Shown here: positions 1 to 8,352 of the stretch, one piece after another | Layout: every line of letters begins with the position of its first letter | Numbering within the stretch: position 1 is the first letter of the stretch | From: Planctomycetota bacterium | Lineage (GTDB): Bacteria; Planctomycetota; Planctomycetia; Pirellulales; PLA5 | DNA length: 64,000 nucleotides | Assembly: GCA_003576845.1 (NCBI GenBank) | Contig: QEVJ01000004.1 | Coordinates: 34,834 to 98,833 of the forward strand | Direction of reading: 5' to 3' | Notes under the pieces: generated by a model | Database searches by the model: none | Told to the model about the DNA's origin: nothing | Seen by the model: only the letters and a program-made list of their open reading frames with translations | Position numbers and translations under genes: made by a program

Positions 1-95
1 CGTTTACGATCTTCTTCCCCCACGACGCCCACGCCCCGCTCGCCGGCGATGCCCCGCCCCGCAAAGCCGTCGTCAAGGTCGCGGTCGAATGGTGA
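1..95 (+). CDS. YhcH/YjgK/YiaL family protein, C-terminal fragment
   Basis: Open from the window edge in the frame beginning at base 3 and ending at TGA 93-95. The roughly 30 visible residues include FFPHDAHAP and a final RKAVVKVAVEW, which match the conserved C-terminal strand pair of the YhcH/YjgK/YiaL (DUF386) cupin-like family: the HDAHAP turn followed by a KVVVKV strand. Members are linked to sialic acid or other sugar catabolism, but that cannot be assigned from this fragment. The N-terminus lies outside the window. The downstream acyltransferase is on the same strand about 100 bp away, separated by a short-period repeat. Confidence 0.7.
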   Translation, partial: FTIFFPHDAHAPLAGDAPPRKAVVKVAVEW

Positions 96-142
96 TCCTT
101 TACGAAGAGTGCAACCTGCCCGTGACGCGAAGTCACCTTTCG

Positions 143-190
143 TTCTTCATTCTGCATTCTGCATTTTGCATTGTGCCTTTCGCATTGCGT
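143..190 (+). repeat. Short-period array (TTCTGCATTCTGCAT-like) abutting a start codon
   Basis: Imperfect tandem units of 6-8 bases (TTCATTCTGCATTCTGCATT, then TTGCATTGTGCCTTTCGCAT) run up to five bases before the ATG at 196. The sense strand is pyrimidine-rich and no Shine-Dalgarno sequence is visible. One of seven such boundary arrays in the window. Confidence 0.8.
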
Positions 191-195
191 TCTCC

Positions 196-1338
196 ATGCA
201 CGACCGGTTCGACATCGCGACGACGGCCTTCGCGTTTCGCGGCTACAACGTCACGAACTTGGGTCGCACTGCGGAGTTGCTCGCCGACGAGCGCTACGCC
301 GAGCCGGTCGCGCGATATCTCGACCGCGCATCGGCCTTGTGTAGCGAAACGATCGGCCGCCGTGTCGATTTGGTCGACCGCGTCCGCCGCCGGCAGGAAG
401 CCACGCTCGCCGAATATGCCGAAGCCGTCGCGCTGATCGTCGCCGTCGAGATCGCCCAAATCGAAATCCTCGAAACGCAGTTCGGCGTGAAGTACGCCGA
501 CGCACAAATGGCCTACGGTTACAGCCTCGGCGAGATCACCGCGCTCGCCGCGGGCGGAACCGTTTCCTTCGAGGACGCCCTGCGGATTCCGCTGGCCATG
601 GCCGCCGATTGCGCCGCCCTCGCCGCCGACATCACGATGGGCATCCTGTTCTCCCGCGCCGCCGTGCTCGACATCCGCGCCGTCGGCCGCATCTGCCGCG
701 AAATCAACGCCGAAGGCCGCGGCGTCATCGGCGTTTCGTCGTACCTCTCGCCGAACAGCCTGCTCTTGCTCGGACAACAAGACACGATCGACCGCTTCGA
801 GAAACGGATGGTCGACGTGCTGCCCCGCGGCACGCACCTGCGCCGCAATCCCGATCGCTGGCCGCCGATGCACACGCCGATCGTCTGGCAAGCGCACATT
901 CCGAACCGAGCCGCCCACCTGATGCACACGCTCACCGGACCGTGCCACGCGCCGCGGCCCAAGGTCCTCTCGATGATTACCGGCAAGTACAGCTACACGG
1001 ACGACAACGCCCGCGAACTGATCGCCCAATGGATCGACCACCCCCAGCGGCTCTGGGACGTTCTTTACGAAACGCTCGCCAGCGGCGTCGAAACGGTCGT
1101 CCACGTCGGCCCCGAGGCAAACCTGATCCCGTCGACGTTCGAGCGCATCGCCAAGAACGTCCGCGACCAGACCGAACAAAGCTCGCTCGCCGGGCGCATG
1201 GGATTGAGCGCCGTTCGCCAGATGGCCGAACGGGCATGGCTCCGCGCCGTGCTGCCGGCCAGAGCCGCACTCCTCCGCGCGCCGCATCTGCGCCACATCC
1301 GCCTCGAAGATTGGCTGCTCGAACAGCCGCGGCAATAG
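196..1338 (+). CDS. FabD-like ACP S-malonyltransferase family acyltransferase
   Basis: A stand-alone acyltransferase domain of about 380 residues, likely transferring acyl groups from CoA to a carrier protein in the cytoplasm. The nucleophile motif GYSLGE (Ser about residue 110) corresponds to GHSxGE of FabD, with Tyr in place of the usual His before Ser. PMHTPIV near the middle matches the FabD segment holding the second catalytic His. The ATG at 196 is chosen because upstream codons lie in a repeat array and in low-complexity sequence. No other fatty-acid synthesis gene is adjacent, so it may serve a specialised lipid or polyketide rather than being the housekeeping FabD. The family is clear, the exact substrate is not. 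Confidence 0.7.
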   Translation: MHDRFDIATTAFAFRGYNVTNLGRTAELLADERYAEPVARYLDRASALCSETIGRRVDLVDRVRRRQEATLAEYAEAVALIVAVEIAQIEILETQFGVKYADAQMAYGYSLGEITALAAGGTVSFEDALRIPLAMAADCAALAADITMGILFSRAAVLDIRAVGRICREINAEGRGVIGVSSYLSPNSLLLLGQQDTIDRFEKRMVDVLPRGTHLRRNPDRWPPMHTPIVWQAHIPNRAAHLMHTLTGPCHAPRPKVLSMITGKYSYTDDNARELIAQWIDHPQRLWDVLYETLASGVETVVHVGPEANLIPSTFERIAKNVRDQTEQSSLAGRMGLSAVRQMAERAWLRAVLPARAALLRAPHLRHIRLEDWLLEQPRQ

Positions 1339-1912
1339 CGCCGCCAGCACCGCAGTCCTCGATCCTTGTATGACGCCGATTTGCGAAACAAGGCGCTGAC
1401 CGCACGGGAAGAACGCTTGGGATCGGTCGACGCGCTCCGGTTTCTCGCGCTCGTTCGCCGCGAGCCGTTCAACTGTGAAACATGGCGAGCCAAGACATTT
1501 GCCGACCAAAGCATCGCGGAACGGTTCGAGCAAATGCAGGGACTCGAATCGCGCGCACAATAGCCACAGGGCAGCGACTCGAATACCGTAGGCCGGGCAC
1601 ACTTGATTTCGGTTTCCTGCCGGTTTGAACGCGCGCGGAAGCGGTCGCAATTCTTGTTCTTGCTCACGCTTCGACGCCAAGGCGTGGGGACTCTTTGCTT
1701 TCGGTAGCCTGGAGAGACCGGCAGGCACAGCTTGCCCTGCGCAACCGCTGCAAGCCCCCGCCAGCGTGCGGCATCGCACGTCGCACAATTGCCTCTGCCC
1801 CCTTGCGAGCGCCCGGCTGGGGCGGCATATTGGCGGCGTGCCAAGTCGCACACTTCCGCGTGGGCATTGGCTGGCCCAGCGTTCCAGTCGCAAACATCGA
1901 AGGAGACTTTCC
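1339..1912. other. Intergenic region, no gene recognised
   Basis: 574 bases between the acyltransferase and tpx. ORFs here have no family-like character. A small imperfect palindrome (GCAGGCACAGCTTGCCCTGC, about 1722-1741) is visible. The last 15 bases hold the tpx ribosome binding site. Confidence 0.5.
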
Positions 1913-2431
1913 ATGGCCCGATCGGGAGCCGTTACGTTCAAGGGAGCGCCTCTGACCCTGGCCGGCGAAGCCGTCAAGGTTGGCCAGACCGCCCCGGCGT
2001 TCACGCTGCACTATTTCGACGGCGGACTCAAGTCGATCACGCCCGCCGACCTCAAGGGCAAGCCGACGATCCTGTCGGTCGTGCCGTCGCTCGACACGCC
2101 CGTCTGCCAGACGCAAACCAAGAAGTTCAACGAGCAGCTCGGGGCGCTCGGCGACCGGATCAACGCCGTCACGGTCAGCCTCGACCTGCCGTTCGCCATG
2201 AACCGGTTCTGCGGCGCAGAGAGCATCAAGAACCTTCGCAACGGCAGCGACTACATGGACCGCTCGTTCGGCCAGAACTGGGGCATGTTGATCGAAGAGC
2301 TCAAAATCCTCGCCCGCGGCACGTTCGTCCTCGACAAGGACGGCAAGGTCGTCTACGCCGAGACGGTCAAGGAAGTCGCCGAAGAGCCGAACTACGACGC
2401 GGCACTCGCGGCGCTCAAGGGCCTGTTGTAA
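1913..2431 (+). CDS. tpx: Thiol peroxidase (Tpx, atypical 2-Cys peroxiredoxin)
   Basis: 172 residues, normal for Tpx. It reduces hydroperoxides using thioredoxin as electron donor. The peroxidatic Cys is in SLDTPVCQTQT (Cys 65) and the resolving Cys in NRFCGAESIKN (Cys 100), with the family-typical spacing of about 35 residues. The GGLKSITPADLKGKPTILS strand before the active site is also characteristic. The ATG at 1913 is set by a strong AAGGAGA site about 8 bases upstream. A good intrinsic terminator follows, so it is probably monocistronic. Confidence 0.96.
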   Translation: MARSGAVTFKGAPLTLAGEAVKVGQTAPAFTLHYFDGGLKSITPADLKGKPTILSVVPSLDTPVCQTQTKKFNEQLGALGDRINAVTVSLDLPFAMNRFCGAESIKNLRNGSDYMDRSFGQNWGMLIEELKILARGTFVLDKDGKVVYAETVKEVAEEPNYDAALAALKGLL

Positions 2432-2467
2432 ACGAGCTTCCCCGGACCACGCCGAATCGGAAAATCC

Positions 2468-2511
2468 AAGCTCGCGCCGTCAGCAGCACGTTGGCGGCGC
2501 GAGCTTTTTTC
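2468..2511 (+). terminator. Intrinsic terminator after tpx
   Basis: A 12-bp perfect stem, AAGCTCGCGCCG pairing with CGGCGCGAGCTT, is followed directly by a T run, 37 bases after the tpx stop codon. Confidence 0.9.
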
Positions 2512-2668
2512 GTTCGGCCGAGTCCAAAGCAGCTTGACGCACCCTCCACGGCGGCGATACCTTGAGTTCGTCGCCCCCGGCCGCGCCTGGAACACGCGCC
2601 GCGGATTCTCCGGACGTTCGCTCTTTCGGGCGGCGTCCGCATCCCATCTCGTCACACGGAGAAGAGCT

Positions 2669-4294
2669 ATGTCTTGGCAACACCGTCTGCTTTCTGCTGC
2701 GCTTTGCGCGAGCCTTGTGTTGGTTAAGTCGCAGACCGTTATGGCTGCACAGGACGAATCCCCGTCCGCCGCCGCTGCGAACTCCAACAATGAAACCGCC
2801 GAGAATCGCCCCGCCAAGAAGCGCCGCGAGTTGGCGACCGGCCAGAAAGCCATCGAAGTGGCCCTTGACAAGAAGGTCGATGCGCAACTGATTCAGCTTC
2901 CGCTGCGGCAATTCGCCGAGTGGATTGAGGAGGAGTGCGGAATCCAGGTCGAAATCGACAACCGGTGCGTCGGCGATGCAGGGCTCGATCCCAACGCCAT
3001 GGAAATCAGTCTCGATATGCGCGGCATAACGCTGCGTTCGTTGCTGCATCACGCGCTTCGGCCCTTCGACTTGACGTATGTCATCTCGCATGGAGTGTTG
3101 TTGATTACTACTCGCGACGCCGCCGCGGCGCAGCTCGTCGTGGAAATCTATCCCGCCGCCGATCTAATCAGGTTTCGCGATTCGAGCGGCGCAATTTCCG
3201 AGAACGCCGAGCACGTTATCGAGCTGGTCACGACCGCTTGCTCCGCTACCAGTTGGGATGCCGTCGGCGGCTCGGGCACGATCAGCCAGTTTGACGGATT
3301 GCTCGTCGTCGGCCAAAGCCAAGACGTCCAACCCCAGGTCGCCGCTCTGCTCGATGCGGTCCGAGCTTCGATTGCCGCAGAAGCCAACGGAGACACGTCG
3401 CCGCGAAAAGTCCAGCGCGCCGCGTCCGCCGATGCGGAAATGGCGAAGGCGCTGGAATCATCGAGGGAATACTCGCTCATCGAAACGCCGCTCTTGCAGC
3501 TCGCGGAAATGATCGAGCGGCAAACCCAGGTTCAATTGATGATCGACAACCGCGCCTTTGAGGACGCGGGTATCGATGCAACGGGCGTCGAGCTAACCGC
3601 CGAATTCGCGTCCGCCCCACTCGCTTCGATTCTCGATCACGCGCTTTCTCAACACGGCCTTGCGTACATCGTCGATCACGAAGCAATTGTCATCACCACG
3701 GGGGACCGCGCCGCGTCGATGATGGAAACGTACATCTACTCCGTCGCCGACTTGATCGCCCGCGATCAACCGGCTACCACAAATGCAGACTCCCGCGCAA
3801 GCGATCTCAAGGAATTGCTCGCCGGCAATGTCGACGCCGCCGTGTGGGACAGCGTTGGCGGCCCAGCCCAAATGCAATTTGCCGCGCCGTGGAAACTGCT
3901 TGTCGTTTCCGCTCCGCGGTCGACCCAGCGGAAACTTGCCGACACGCTCGAAAAGCTCCGCGACGCCAAGCGCCGGCAGGCCGAAGCGAACCTTGCCCCG
4001 AGCGAGGCGCAGGCGTCGGATGATCCCATCGAGCTGCGCGTGTTCGCGATTGCTGCCGCGACTGACGGCAGCGCGGAAACGGCGAAAAGAACAGCCGACG
4101 TGGTTCGCGATCTTGTTCCCGAACTCGGCAAACAAGCGGGGAATGGCGAAGGACCTTCGTACCTGCGGGCGCTTCCCGACCGGCTTGTCGTTCGCCATCG
4201 CCGGTCGGTGCTGGCGAAAGTCGAGAAGCTTCTGGAGCAACTCGAAACGCCGGGAGGCGGGGCCGCAACGGGGGCAGCGACATTCGGCCGCTGA
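2669..4294 (+). CDS. Secreted protein with two STN/secretin-like domains
   Basis: 541 residues from an ATG preceded by GGAGAAGAG. An N-terminal signal peptide ends around VMAAQDES. Two homologous modules follow, roughly residues 50-230 and 255-430. Each begins with a helix-strand unit (LRQFAEWIEEECGIQVEID; LLQLAEMIERQTQVQLMID), continues through DNR(C/A)..(D/E)AG, a hydrophobic strand ending VLLITT or AIVITT, and then a Y(S/P)(V/A)ADLI segment. This is the planctomycete secreted domain resembling the STN (secretin/TonB short N-terminal) fold. A C-terminal piece of about 90 residues has a secretin-domain-like ending. No pore-forming secretin domain is present, so it is a soluble or envelope protein rather than an outer-membrane channel. 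Function unknown. Confidence 0.75.
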   Translation: MSWQHRLLSAALCASLVLVKSQTVMAAQDESPSAAAANSNNETAENRPAKKRRELATGQKAIEVALDKKVDAQLIQLPLRQFAEWIEEECGIQVEIDNRCVGDAGLDPNAMEISLDMRGITLRSLLHHALRPFDLTYVISHGVLLITTRDAAAAQLVVEIYPAADLIRFRDSSGAISENAEHVIELVTTACSATSWDAVGGSGTISQFDGLLVVGQSQDVQPQVAALLDAVRASIAAEANGDTSPRKVQRAASADAEMAKALESSREYSLIETPLLQLAEMIERQTQVQLMIDNRAFEDAGIDATGVELTAEFASAPLASILDHALSQHGLAYIVDHEAIVITTGDRAASMMETYIYSVADLIARDQPATTNADSRASDLKELLAGNVDAAVWDSVGGPAQMQFAAPWKLLVVSAPRSTQRKLADTLEKLRDAKRRQAEANLAPSEAQASDDPIELRVFAIAAATDGSAETAKRTADVVRDLVPELGKQAGNGEGPSYLRALPDRLVVRHRRSVLAKVEKLLEQLETPGGGAATGAATFGR

Positions 4295-4336
4295 AATCAT
4301 CCGCGACGCGGCTTCGCGCAAAACCACCGCGAACCT

Positions 4337-4660
4337 TCACAGAAAGACGACCTGCCCGCGCAGCTCCGCTAGAGTTCTTGCGACGAATAGGGAGTCAATT
4401 GCCCGGATGAGTTGCCCGAGCGACCGCTGACGTTGCGTCCAGAAAATGATGCCGGCGTGATCGGTTCGCTGAGCGTTTAGCCGCAAGAAGTCTTGGTCTC
4501 GCGTCACGAGGATTCGGTCCTCGCGGGCAGCGTACGCCAGTTGCTTCTCATCGCTGGCGGCAAGCAACCCCGCCTCGGAACTAACGGTTACGTCGTATCC
4601 TCGCCGCCGCAATCCTTCCGCTACGGCGCTCGGCATGCTCTCGTCAAGATGCAGACGCAT
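4337..4660 (-). CDS. DUF5615 PIN-like protein (toxin-like)
   Basis: 107 residues. The start MRLHLDESMPSAVAEGLRRRGYDV, then LVTRDQDFLRL and a hydrophobic GIIFW strand, fit the DUF5615 family, a PIN-like nuclease fold. The acidic residues expected of such a fold are present: Asp in LHLDE, and Asp-Asp in TRDQDF. It overlaps the end of the upstream DUF433 gene by 17 bases, so the pair is translationally coupled. DUF433/DUF5615 pairs are usually regarded as putative toxin-antitoxin modules, with this partner the RNase-like toxin. Toxic activity is inferred from the family, not shown by sequence. Confidence 0.85.
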   Translation of the reverse strand: MRLHLDESMPSAVAEGLRRRGYDVTVSSEAGLLAASDEKQLAYAAREDRILVTRDQDFLRLNAQRTDHAGIIFWTQRQRSLGQLIRAIDSLFVARTLAELRGQVVFL

Positions 4661-4991
4661 CGCTTGGATTGCCCGTTGCGGCCGTCGTGCGTGCGTCTCG
4701 CGTTAACGCAACTTCCGTTTGTCGAGCAAAGTCCTCGTCGGCTAGCATATCGCCGCGGATTTCGTCGCGATGGTCGTAGTAGAATGCCAAGGCGGCATGA
4801 ACTTGCGCCAGCGTAAGGTGCGGGAACTCGCGGACGATTTCTTCGGGCGACATTCCATGCCGCTCGTGGTCGGCGACGATGTCCTGGACGCGAATTCGGG
4901 TTCCGGCCACGTAGGCGCGCGATTGCCCGTCGCGATTCGGCCGGAGTTCGATATGACTTGAGACGATCAAGCCTTGCTGCGAGGCGTTCAT
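4644..4991 (-). CDS. DUF433 protein (antitoxin-like)
   Basis: 115 residues. IELRPNRDGQSRAYVAGTRI followed by VQDIVADHERHGMSPEEIVR and LTLAQVHAALAFYYDHRDEI is the DUF433 signature: a small winged-helix-like module related to MerR/VapB-type antitoxins. First gene of the pair, overlapping the DUF5615 gene by 17 bases. The C-terminal Ala/Thr-rich tail is encoded in the overlap and is probably unstructured. Likely the DNA-binding, neutralising partner. Confidence 0.87.
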   Translation of the reverse strand: MNASQQGLIVSSHIELRPNRDGQSRAYVAGTRIRVQDIVADHERHGMSPEEIVREFPHLTLAQVHAALAFYYDHRDEIRGDMLADEDFARQTEVALTRDARTTAATGNPSDASAS

Positions 4992-5199
4992 GCCCCAATT
5001 CTACTCCCAACGGGACGGAATCGCCACCTCGGCGCGCCTATCCGTACTCGTCTCGCGCCGGTTTATGCCGTAGAATTGGTGGATTCGCCCCGGCCCTGTC
5101 ACTGGCAATGGTCTCGATACGGCTCGGTGGTCGTTTCGCGTGCACCGCCGCCGGTGTGCTTTTCCCGCAATTCGAAATCCGACCGCTAGGACTTCCATC

Positions 5200-6603
5200 A
5201 TGTCCGCCGCCCGCCCACGCACGATTATCGAGAAGATTTGGGACAACCACGTCGTTCACGCCGAGGAGGGCAAGCAGACGATCCTGTACATCGACTTGCA
5301 CCTGGTTCACGAGGTGACCAGCCCGCAGGCGTTCGAGGGTTTGCGGCTTGCCGGGCGGAAGGTGCGGCGACCGGAGCGGACCGTCGCCACGCCCGACCAC
5401 AACGTGCCGACGACCGATCGCCTATTGCCGATCGCCGACTCGATCTCGCGGCAACAGGTCGACACGCTGCGCGCGAACTGCAAGGAGTTCGGCATCCGGC
5501 TGTACGATCTCAACGACCCGCATCAGGGCATCGTACACGTCATCGGGCCGGAGCTCGGCCTCACGCAGCCCGGCATGACGATCGTCTGCGGCGATAGCCA
5601 CACGTCGACGCACGGCGCGTTCGGGGCGCTGGCCTTCGGCATCGGCACGAGCGAAGTCGAGCACGTGCTCGCCACACAAACGCTGCGGCAGTTTCCCCCA
5701 AAAACGCTCGAATTGCGCGTCGACGGCAAATTGGGCCGCGGCGTGACCGCGAAGGACTTGATTTTGTACTTGATCGGCCAGATCACGACCGACGGCGGCA
5801 CCGGATATTGCATCGAGTACACGGGCAGCGCCGTGCGGAGCCTGACGATGGAAAACCGCATGACCGTCTGCAACATGACGATCGAGGCGGGCGCCCGGGC
5901 CGGTTTGATCGCCCCGGACGACACGACGTATGCATATCTCCGCGGGCGCGAGTTCGCGCCAAAGGACTTCGACGTAGCGGTCGCCCAGTGGCGGAAGTTA
6001 CCGAGCGACGAAGGCGCAACTTACGACAAGTCGCTCGCGTTCGACGGCGGAAAGATCGCCCCGCAAGTCACCTGGGGCACGAACCCGGGACAGGTGACGT
6101 CGGCCGACGGCCGCGTGCCGGACCCGGCGTCGTTCGCCAGCGCCGACGAACGCAAGGCGGCGGCTCAAGCGCTCGACTACATGGCCTTGAAACCGGGCAC
6201 GCCGATCATCGACATTCCGCTCGACCGCGTGTTCATCGGTTCGTGTACGAACTCGCGGATCGAAGACCTGCGGCTGGCCGCCGAGACGGTTCGTGGCCGC
6301 AAGGTATCGGACCGCGTGCACGCAATGGTCGTGCCGGGCAGCGGGCCGGTCAAGAAACAGGCCGAACAGGAGGGCCTGGACCGAATCTTCAAAGAGGCCG
6401 GATTCGAGTGGCGCGAAGCCGGGTGCAGCATGTGCCTCGCCATGAATCCCGACAAGCTCGAACCGGGCGAGCGCTGCGCGTCGACGAGCAACCGCAACTT
6501 CGAAGGCCGCCAAGGCAAGAACGGCCGGACGCACCTCGTTTCGCCGGCCATGGCAGCCGCGGCGGCCGTGGCGGGGCATTTCGTGGATATTCGGGAGTGG
6601 TAG
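5200..6603 (+). CDS. leuC: 3-isopropylmalate dehydratase large subunit
   Basis: 467 residues. Catalyses isomerisation of 2- to 3-isopropylmalate in leucine synthesis, as a heterodimer with LeuD. Start chosen at [17 protein letters not shown], the normal LeuC N-terminus. [20 protein letters not shown] is the aconitase-family signature. The [4Fe-4S] ligands are Cys in [13 protein letters not shown] and the two Cys in [24 protein letters not shown] is also typical. The gene expected next, leuD, is not downstream: the next ORF is unrelated and lower in GC. Confidence 0.97.
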   Translation: MSAARPRTIIEKIWDNHVVHAEEGKQTILYIDLHLVHEVTSPQAFEGLRLAGRKVRRPERTVATPDHNVPTTDRLLPIADSISRQQVDTLRANCKEFGIRLYDLNDPHQGIVHVIGPELGLTQPGMTIVCGDSHTSTHGAFGALAFGIGTSEVEHVLATQTLRQFPPKTLELRVDGKLGRGVTAKDLILYLIGQITTDGGTGYCIEYTGSAVRSLTMENRMTVCNMTIEAGARAGLIAPDDTTYAYLRGREFAPKDFDVAVAQWRKLPSDEGATYDKSLAFDGGKIAPQVTWGTNPGQVTSADGRVPDPASFASADERKAAAQALDYMALKPGTPIIDIPLDRVFIGSCTNSRIEDLRLAAETVRGRKVSDRVHAMVVPGSGPVKKQAEQEGLDRIFKEAGFEWREAGCSMCLAMNPDKLEPGERCASTSNRNFEGRQGKNGRTHLVSPAMAAAAAVAGHFVDIREW

Positions 6604-6633
6604 CTGCCCCGTTAAACCGGAGTTCCCGCGACA

Positions 6634-7074
6634 ATGCCGAGAGTCTACCGCTCGATGCTTGCCGATGGAAATCGGCCCAAAACCGGGAATTCGGCCAAGA
6701 CACTGGGGGTCCGCGTAGGCAACAATGGAATCGCGGATATCGCTGTCGCTGCAAATGGAACGGTTCGGCCCGGCCAAGGTGGCATGTCCGTCGTGCGAAA
6801 TTGGCGAGACTTGGCTCCTCATCGCATACCCGCGCGACTCAAAGAACTCTTTGTGCGGGAAGGCCTTCCCGGCGATGCGCGAGGACCTAACGACCTGGTC
6901 TGTTGGCGGCTTGGCGATGGTTCATTTGAGGATGGTAGAATTGCGAACGATTTGATTCTTCGGCTCGACAAGGAAACACACGGCCTAGTCGAGCCAGAAT
7001 TCGAAATGAAGCTCGAAGAGTACAACTTTGCCGTTTGGGCAACGGCGGATCAGTGGGTTATCGACGAGGAGTAG
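6634..7074 (+). CDS. Hypothetical protein resembling Tse2-type toxin domain
   Basis: 146 residues, no signal peptide. The layout is VYRSM, then LGVRVG, then a stretch ending GTVRPGQGGMSVV, then LAPHRIPARL, and a C-terminal EEYNFAVWATADQWVIDEE. This matches a widespread group of small bacterial proteins with a V.PGxGGMSV...LPxHRxP core that I associate with the Tse2-like ADP-ribosyltransferase toxin family. I could not verify the assignment. It sits 3 bases upstream of a TPR gene. The local base composition is visibly less GC-rich than the flanking leuC and TlpA-like genes, suggesting later acquisition. Confidence 0.5.
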   Translation: MPRVYRSMLADGNRPKTGNSAKTLGVRVGNNGIADIAVAANGTVRPGQGGMSVVRNWRDLAPHRIPARLKELFVREGLPGDARGPNDLVCWRLGDGSFEDGRIANDLILRLDKETHGLVEPEFEMKLEEYNFAVWATADQWVIDEE

Positions 7075-7077
7075 CAT

Positions 7078-8046
7078 ATGGGGCGTTTCTTTCACAACCC
7101 GAGCTTCAACGAATATGCGACGTTACTCGGACAACTGCATGTGCTCATGGCGACTGGACGTGGCGAAACCGACGAAGCCGAGGATGTGCGCGAACGTATG
7201 GACGCGCCTTGGGACCAACTCGATAGGGAGGAGTCTCGCCTATTGCGTGGGCTGTCCTCCGACTTGTATTCAATTGGCGTCGCAAGAGACCGACTCATTG
7301 AAAAAGTGGAAGATGTCGAGTTTGGGCTATTCACCGACGCAATGAGTCGTGAGGATTGGCCGACCGCGCTCGACATCGTTCGCCGAAACGAGAATAAGAT
7401 GCACGCTGCCGAAGTCGCGTTTGTTCGCGGGGTTTGTTGGGCACGATTGCAGCAGCCTCGCATTGCGCTTCACTTTCTCGACGAGGCTTATCGTTTGGGT
7501 CGTCGAGACGTGTTTCAAGACGTACTATCGATGACCTGTGAAGTGGAGATTGGAATCACCGATAAAGCGGCAGCACGGGCCGTTGAAGTAGCACAGGAAT
7601 CGCAGCACCCGCTTGTAATCCTAAGGGCCGCGACGGTACTGCTAGACTATGCACTGCGTACGCACGACGATCTTCGAGCCCGGCGTGTCGCGGGAGCGCT
7701 TACGGCGTTTCAGAAAGGCCTGGCGTTGGCTAACAACGGTTTGGTCGATCCGACCGAACGAGCCTTGCTCAGCGTCGAGATTCTGAACGCCCACATCCAA
7801 TTGGCTATTGCATACGACGCGTTGGACGAATTGGAACATGCCAGGAACTCATGTCTCGCAGCATTGGATATGGATCCGACCAACGAACATGCATTGACCC
7901 TGCTCGGGTGGTTGGATCGACGATTGAACGCCAACTCGCGGCAAGCAGAACGGCCCGATGCCTTTCGTATAAAACAGCATCGTTCGGCAATTATGGACGC
8001 GGGGCAAATCCTCGCGTCGATTACCCCGCAACCGTCATTGGGATAG
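7078..8046 (+). CDS. TPR-containing protein, possible immunity/partner
   Basis: 322 residues of predicted helix-turn-helix repeats. TPR-like units are seen around EVAFVRGVCWARLQQPRIAL, AHIQLAIAYDALDELEHARN and LDMDPTNEHALTLLGWLDRR. No signal peptide, membrane segment or catalytic motif. The start ATG lies 3 bases after the upstream stop, with GAGGAG at 7066-7071, so the two genes form an operon. TPR proteins often act as scaffolds; beside a candidate toxin it could be an immunity or chaperone protein, but that is inference. Same low-GC character as its neighbour. Confidence 0.6.
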   Translation: MGRFFHNPSFNEYATLLGQLHVLMATGRGETDEAEDVRERMDAPWDQLDREESRLLRGLSSDLYSIGVARDRLIEKVEDVEFGLFTDAMSREDWPTALDIVRRNENKMHAAEVAFVRGVCWARLQQPRIALHFLDEAYRLGRRDVFQDVLSMTCEVEIGITDKAAARAVEVAQESQHPLVILRAATVLLDYALRTHDDLRARRVAGALTAFQKGLALANNGLVDPTERALLSVEILNAHIQLAIAYDALDELEHARNSCLAALDMDPTNEHALTLLGWLDRRLNANSRQAERPDAFRIKQHRSAIMDAGQILASITPQPSLG

Positions 8047-8113
8047 GGCTTCATCTGCTATTCGATTTCGTGAATTGACGAGTTCGACCATAGGAACGGT
8101 CACGAATCTCGTT

Positions 8114-8320
8114 ATGGCGTTCGAGCGCTTATCCACGGCGGATCGGGAGCGTGCTCTTCGGTTGCTCTGCGATTCGTTTGCCCGAGAGGAGTTCGCGCCT
8201 CTCTCGGACGAGACGCTAAACCAGATTGCGGACGACACGCTGATCGAACTCGATCGCAGCGAGTGGTCGGTTCACGTAACAAATAAAGGCGGCCACACAT
8301 CGCCGTGCGGCCGCCTTTGA
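8114..8320 (+). CDS. Short antitoxin-like protein (orphan)
   Basis: About 68 residues from ATG 8114; an in-frame TTG at 8075 is an alternative. The core LSTADRERALRLLCDSFARE followed by LSDETLNQIADDTLIELDRSE resembles the short helical addiction-module antitoxins common in planctomycetes and cyanobacteria, which end with a D..(F/L)LELDR.E helix. No toxin gene follows. The reading frame continues through a transcription terminator and its stop codon lies just beyond the hairpin, which suggests a truncated or decayed end. Confidence 0.45.
   Translation: MAFERLSTADRERALRLLCDSFAREEFAPLSDETLNQIADDTLIELDRSEWSVHVTNKGGHTSPCGRL
8284..8320 (-). terminator. Terminator hairpin, mainly serving the minus-strand gene
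   Basis: The 10-bp stem AAAGGCGGCC / GGCCGCCTTT (arms 8286-8295 and 8309-8318) is followed on the minus strand by TTTATTTGTT. It lies 33 bases after the stop of the thioredoxin-like gene. It probably also stops plus-strand transcripts. Confidence 0.75.
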
Positions 8321-8352
8321 GAGCATACCGGGCAGACTGTCGCCGAAACGGA

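Noticed and set aside
1366..1563. 65-codon ORF between the acyltransferase and tpx
   Set aside because: No ribosome binding site, no recognisable fold and no supporting context.
133..2004. 623-codon minus-strand ORF opposite the FabD-like gene
   Set aside because: Arises from high GC codon bias on the opposite strand; no domain, and the plus-strand frame has a clear family match.
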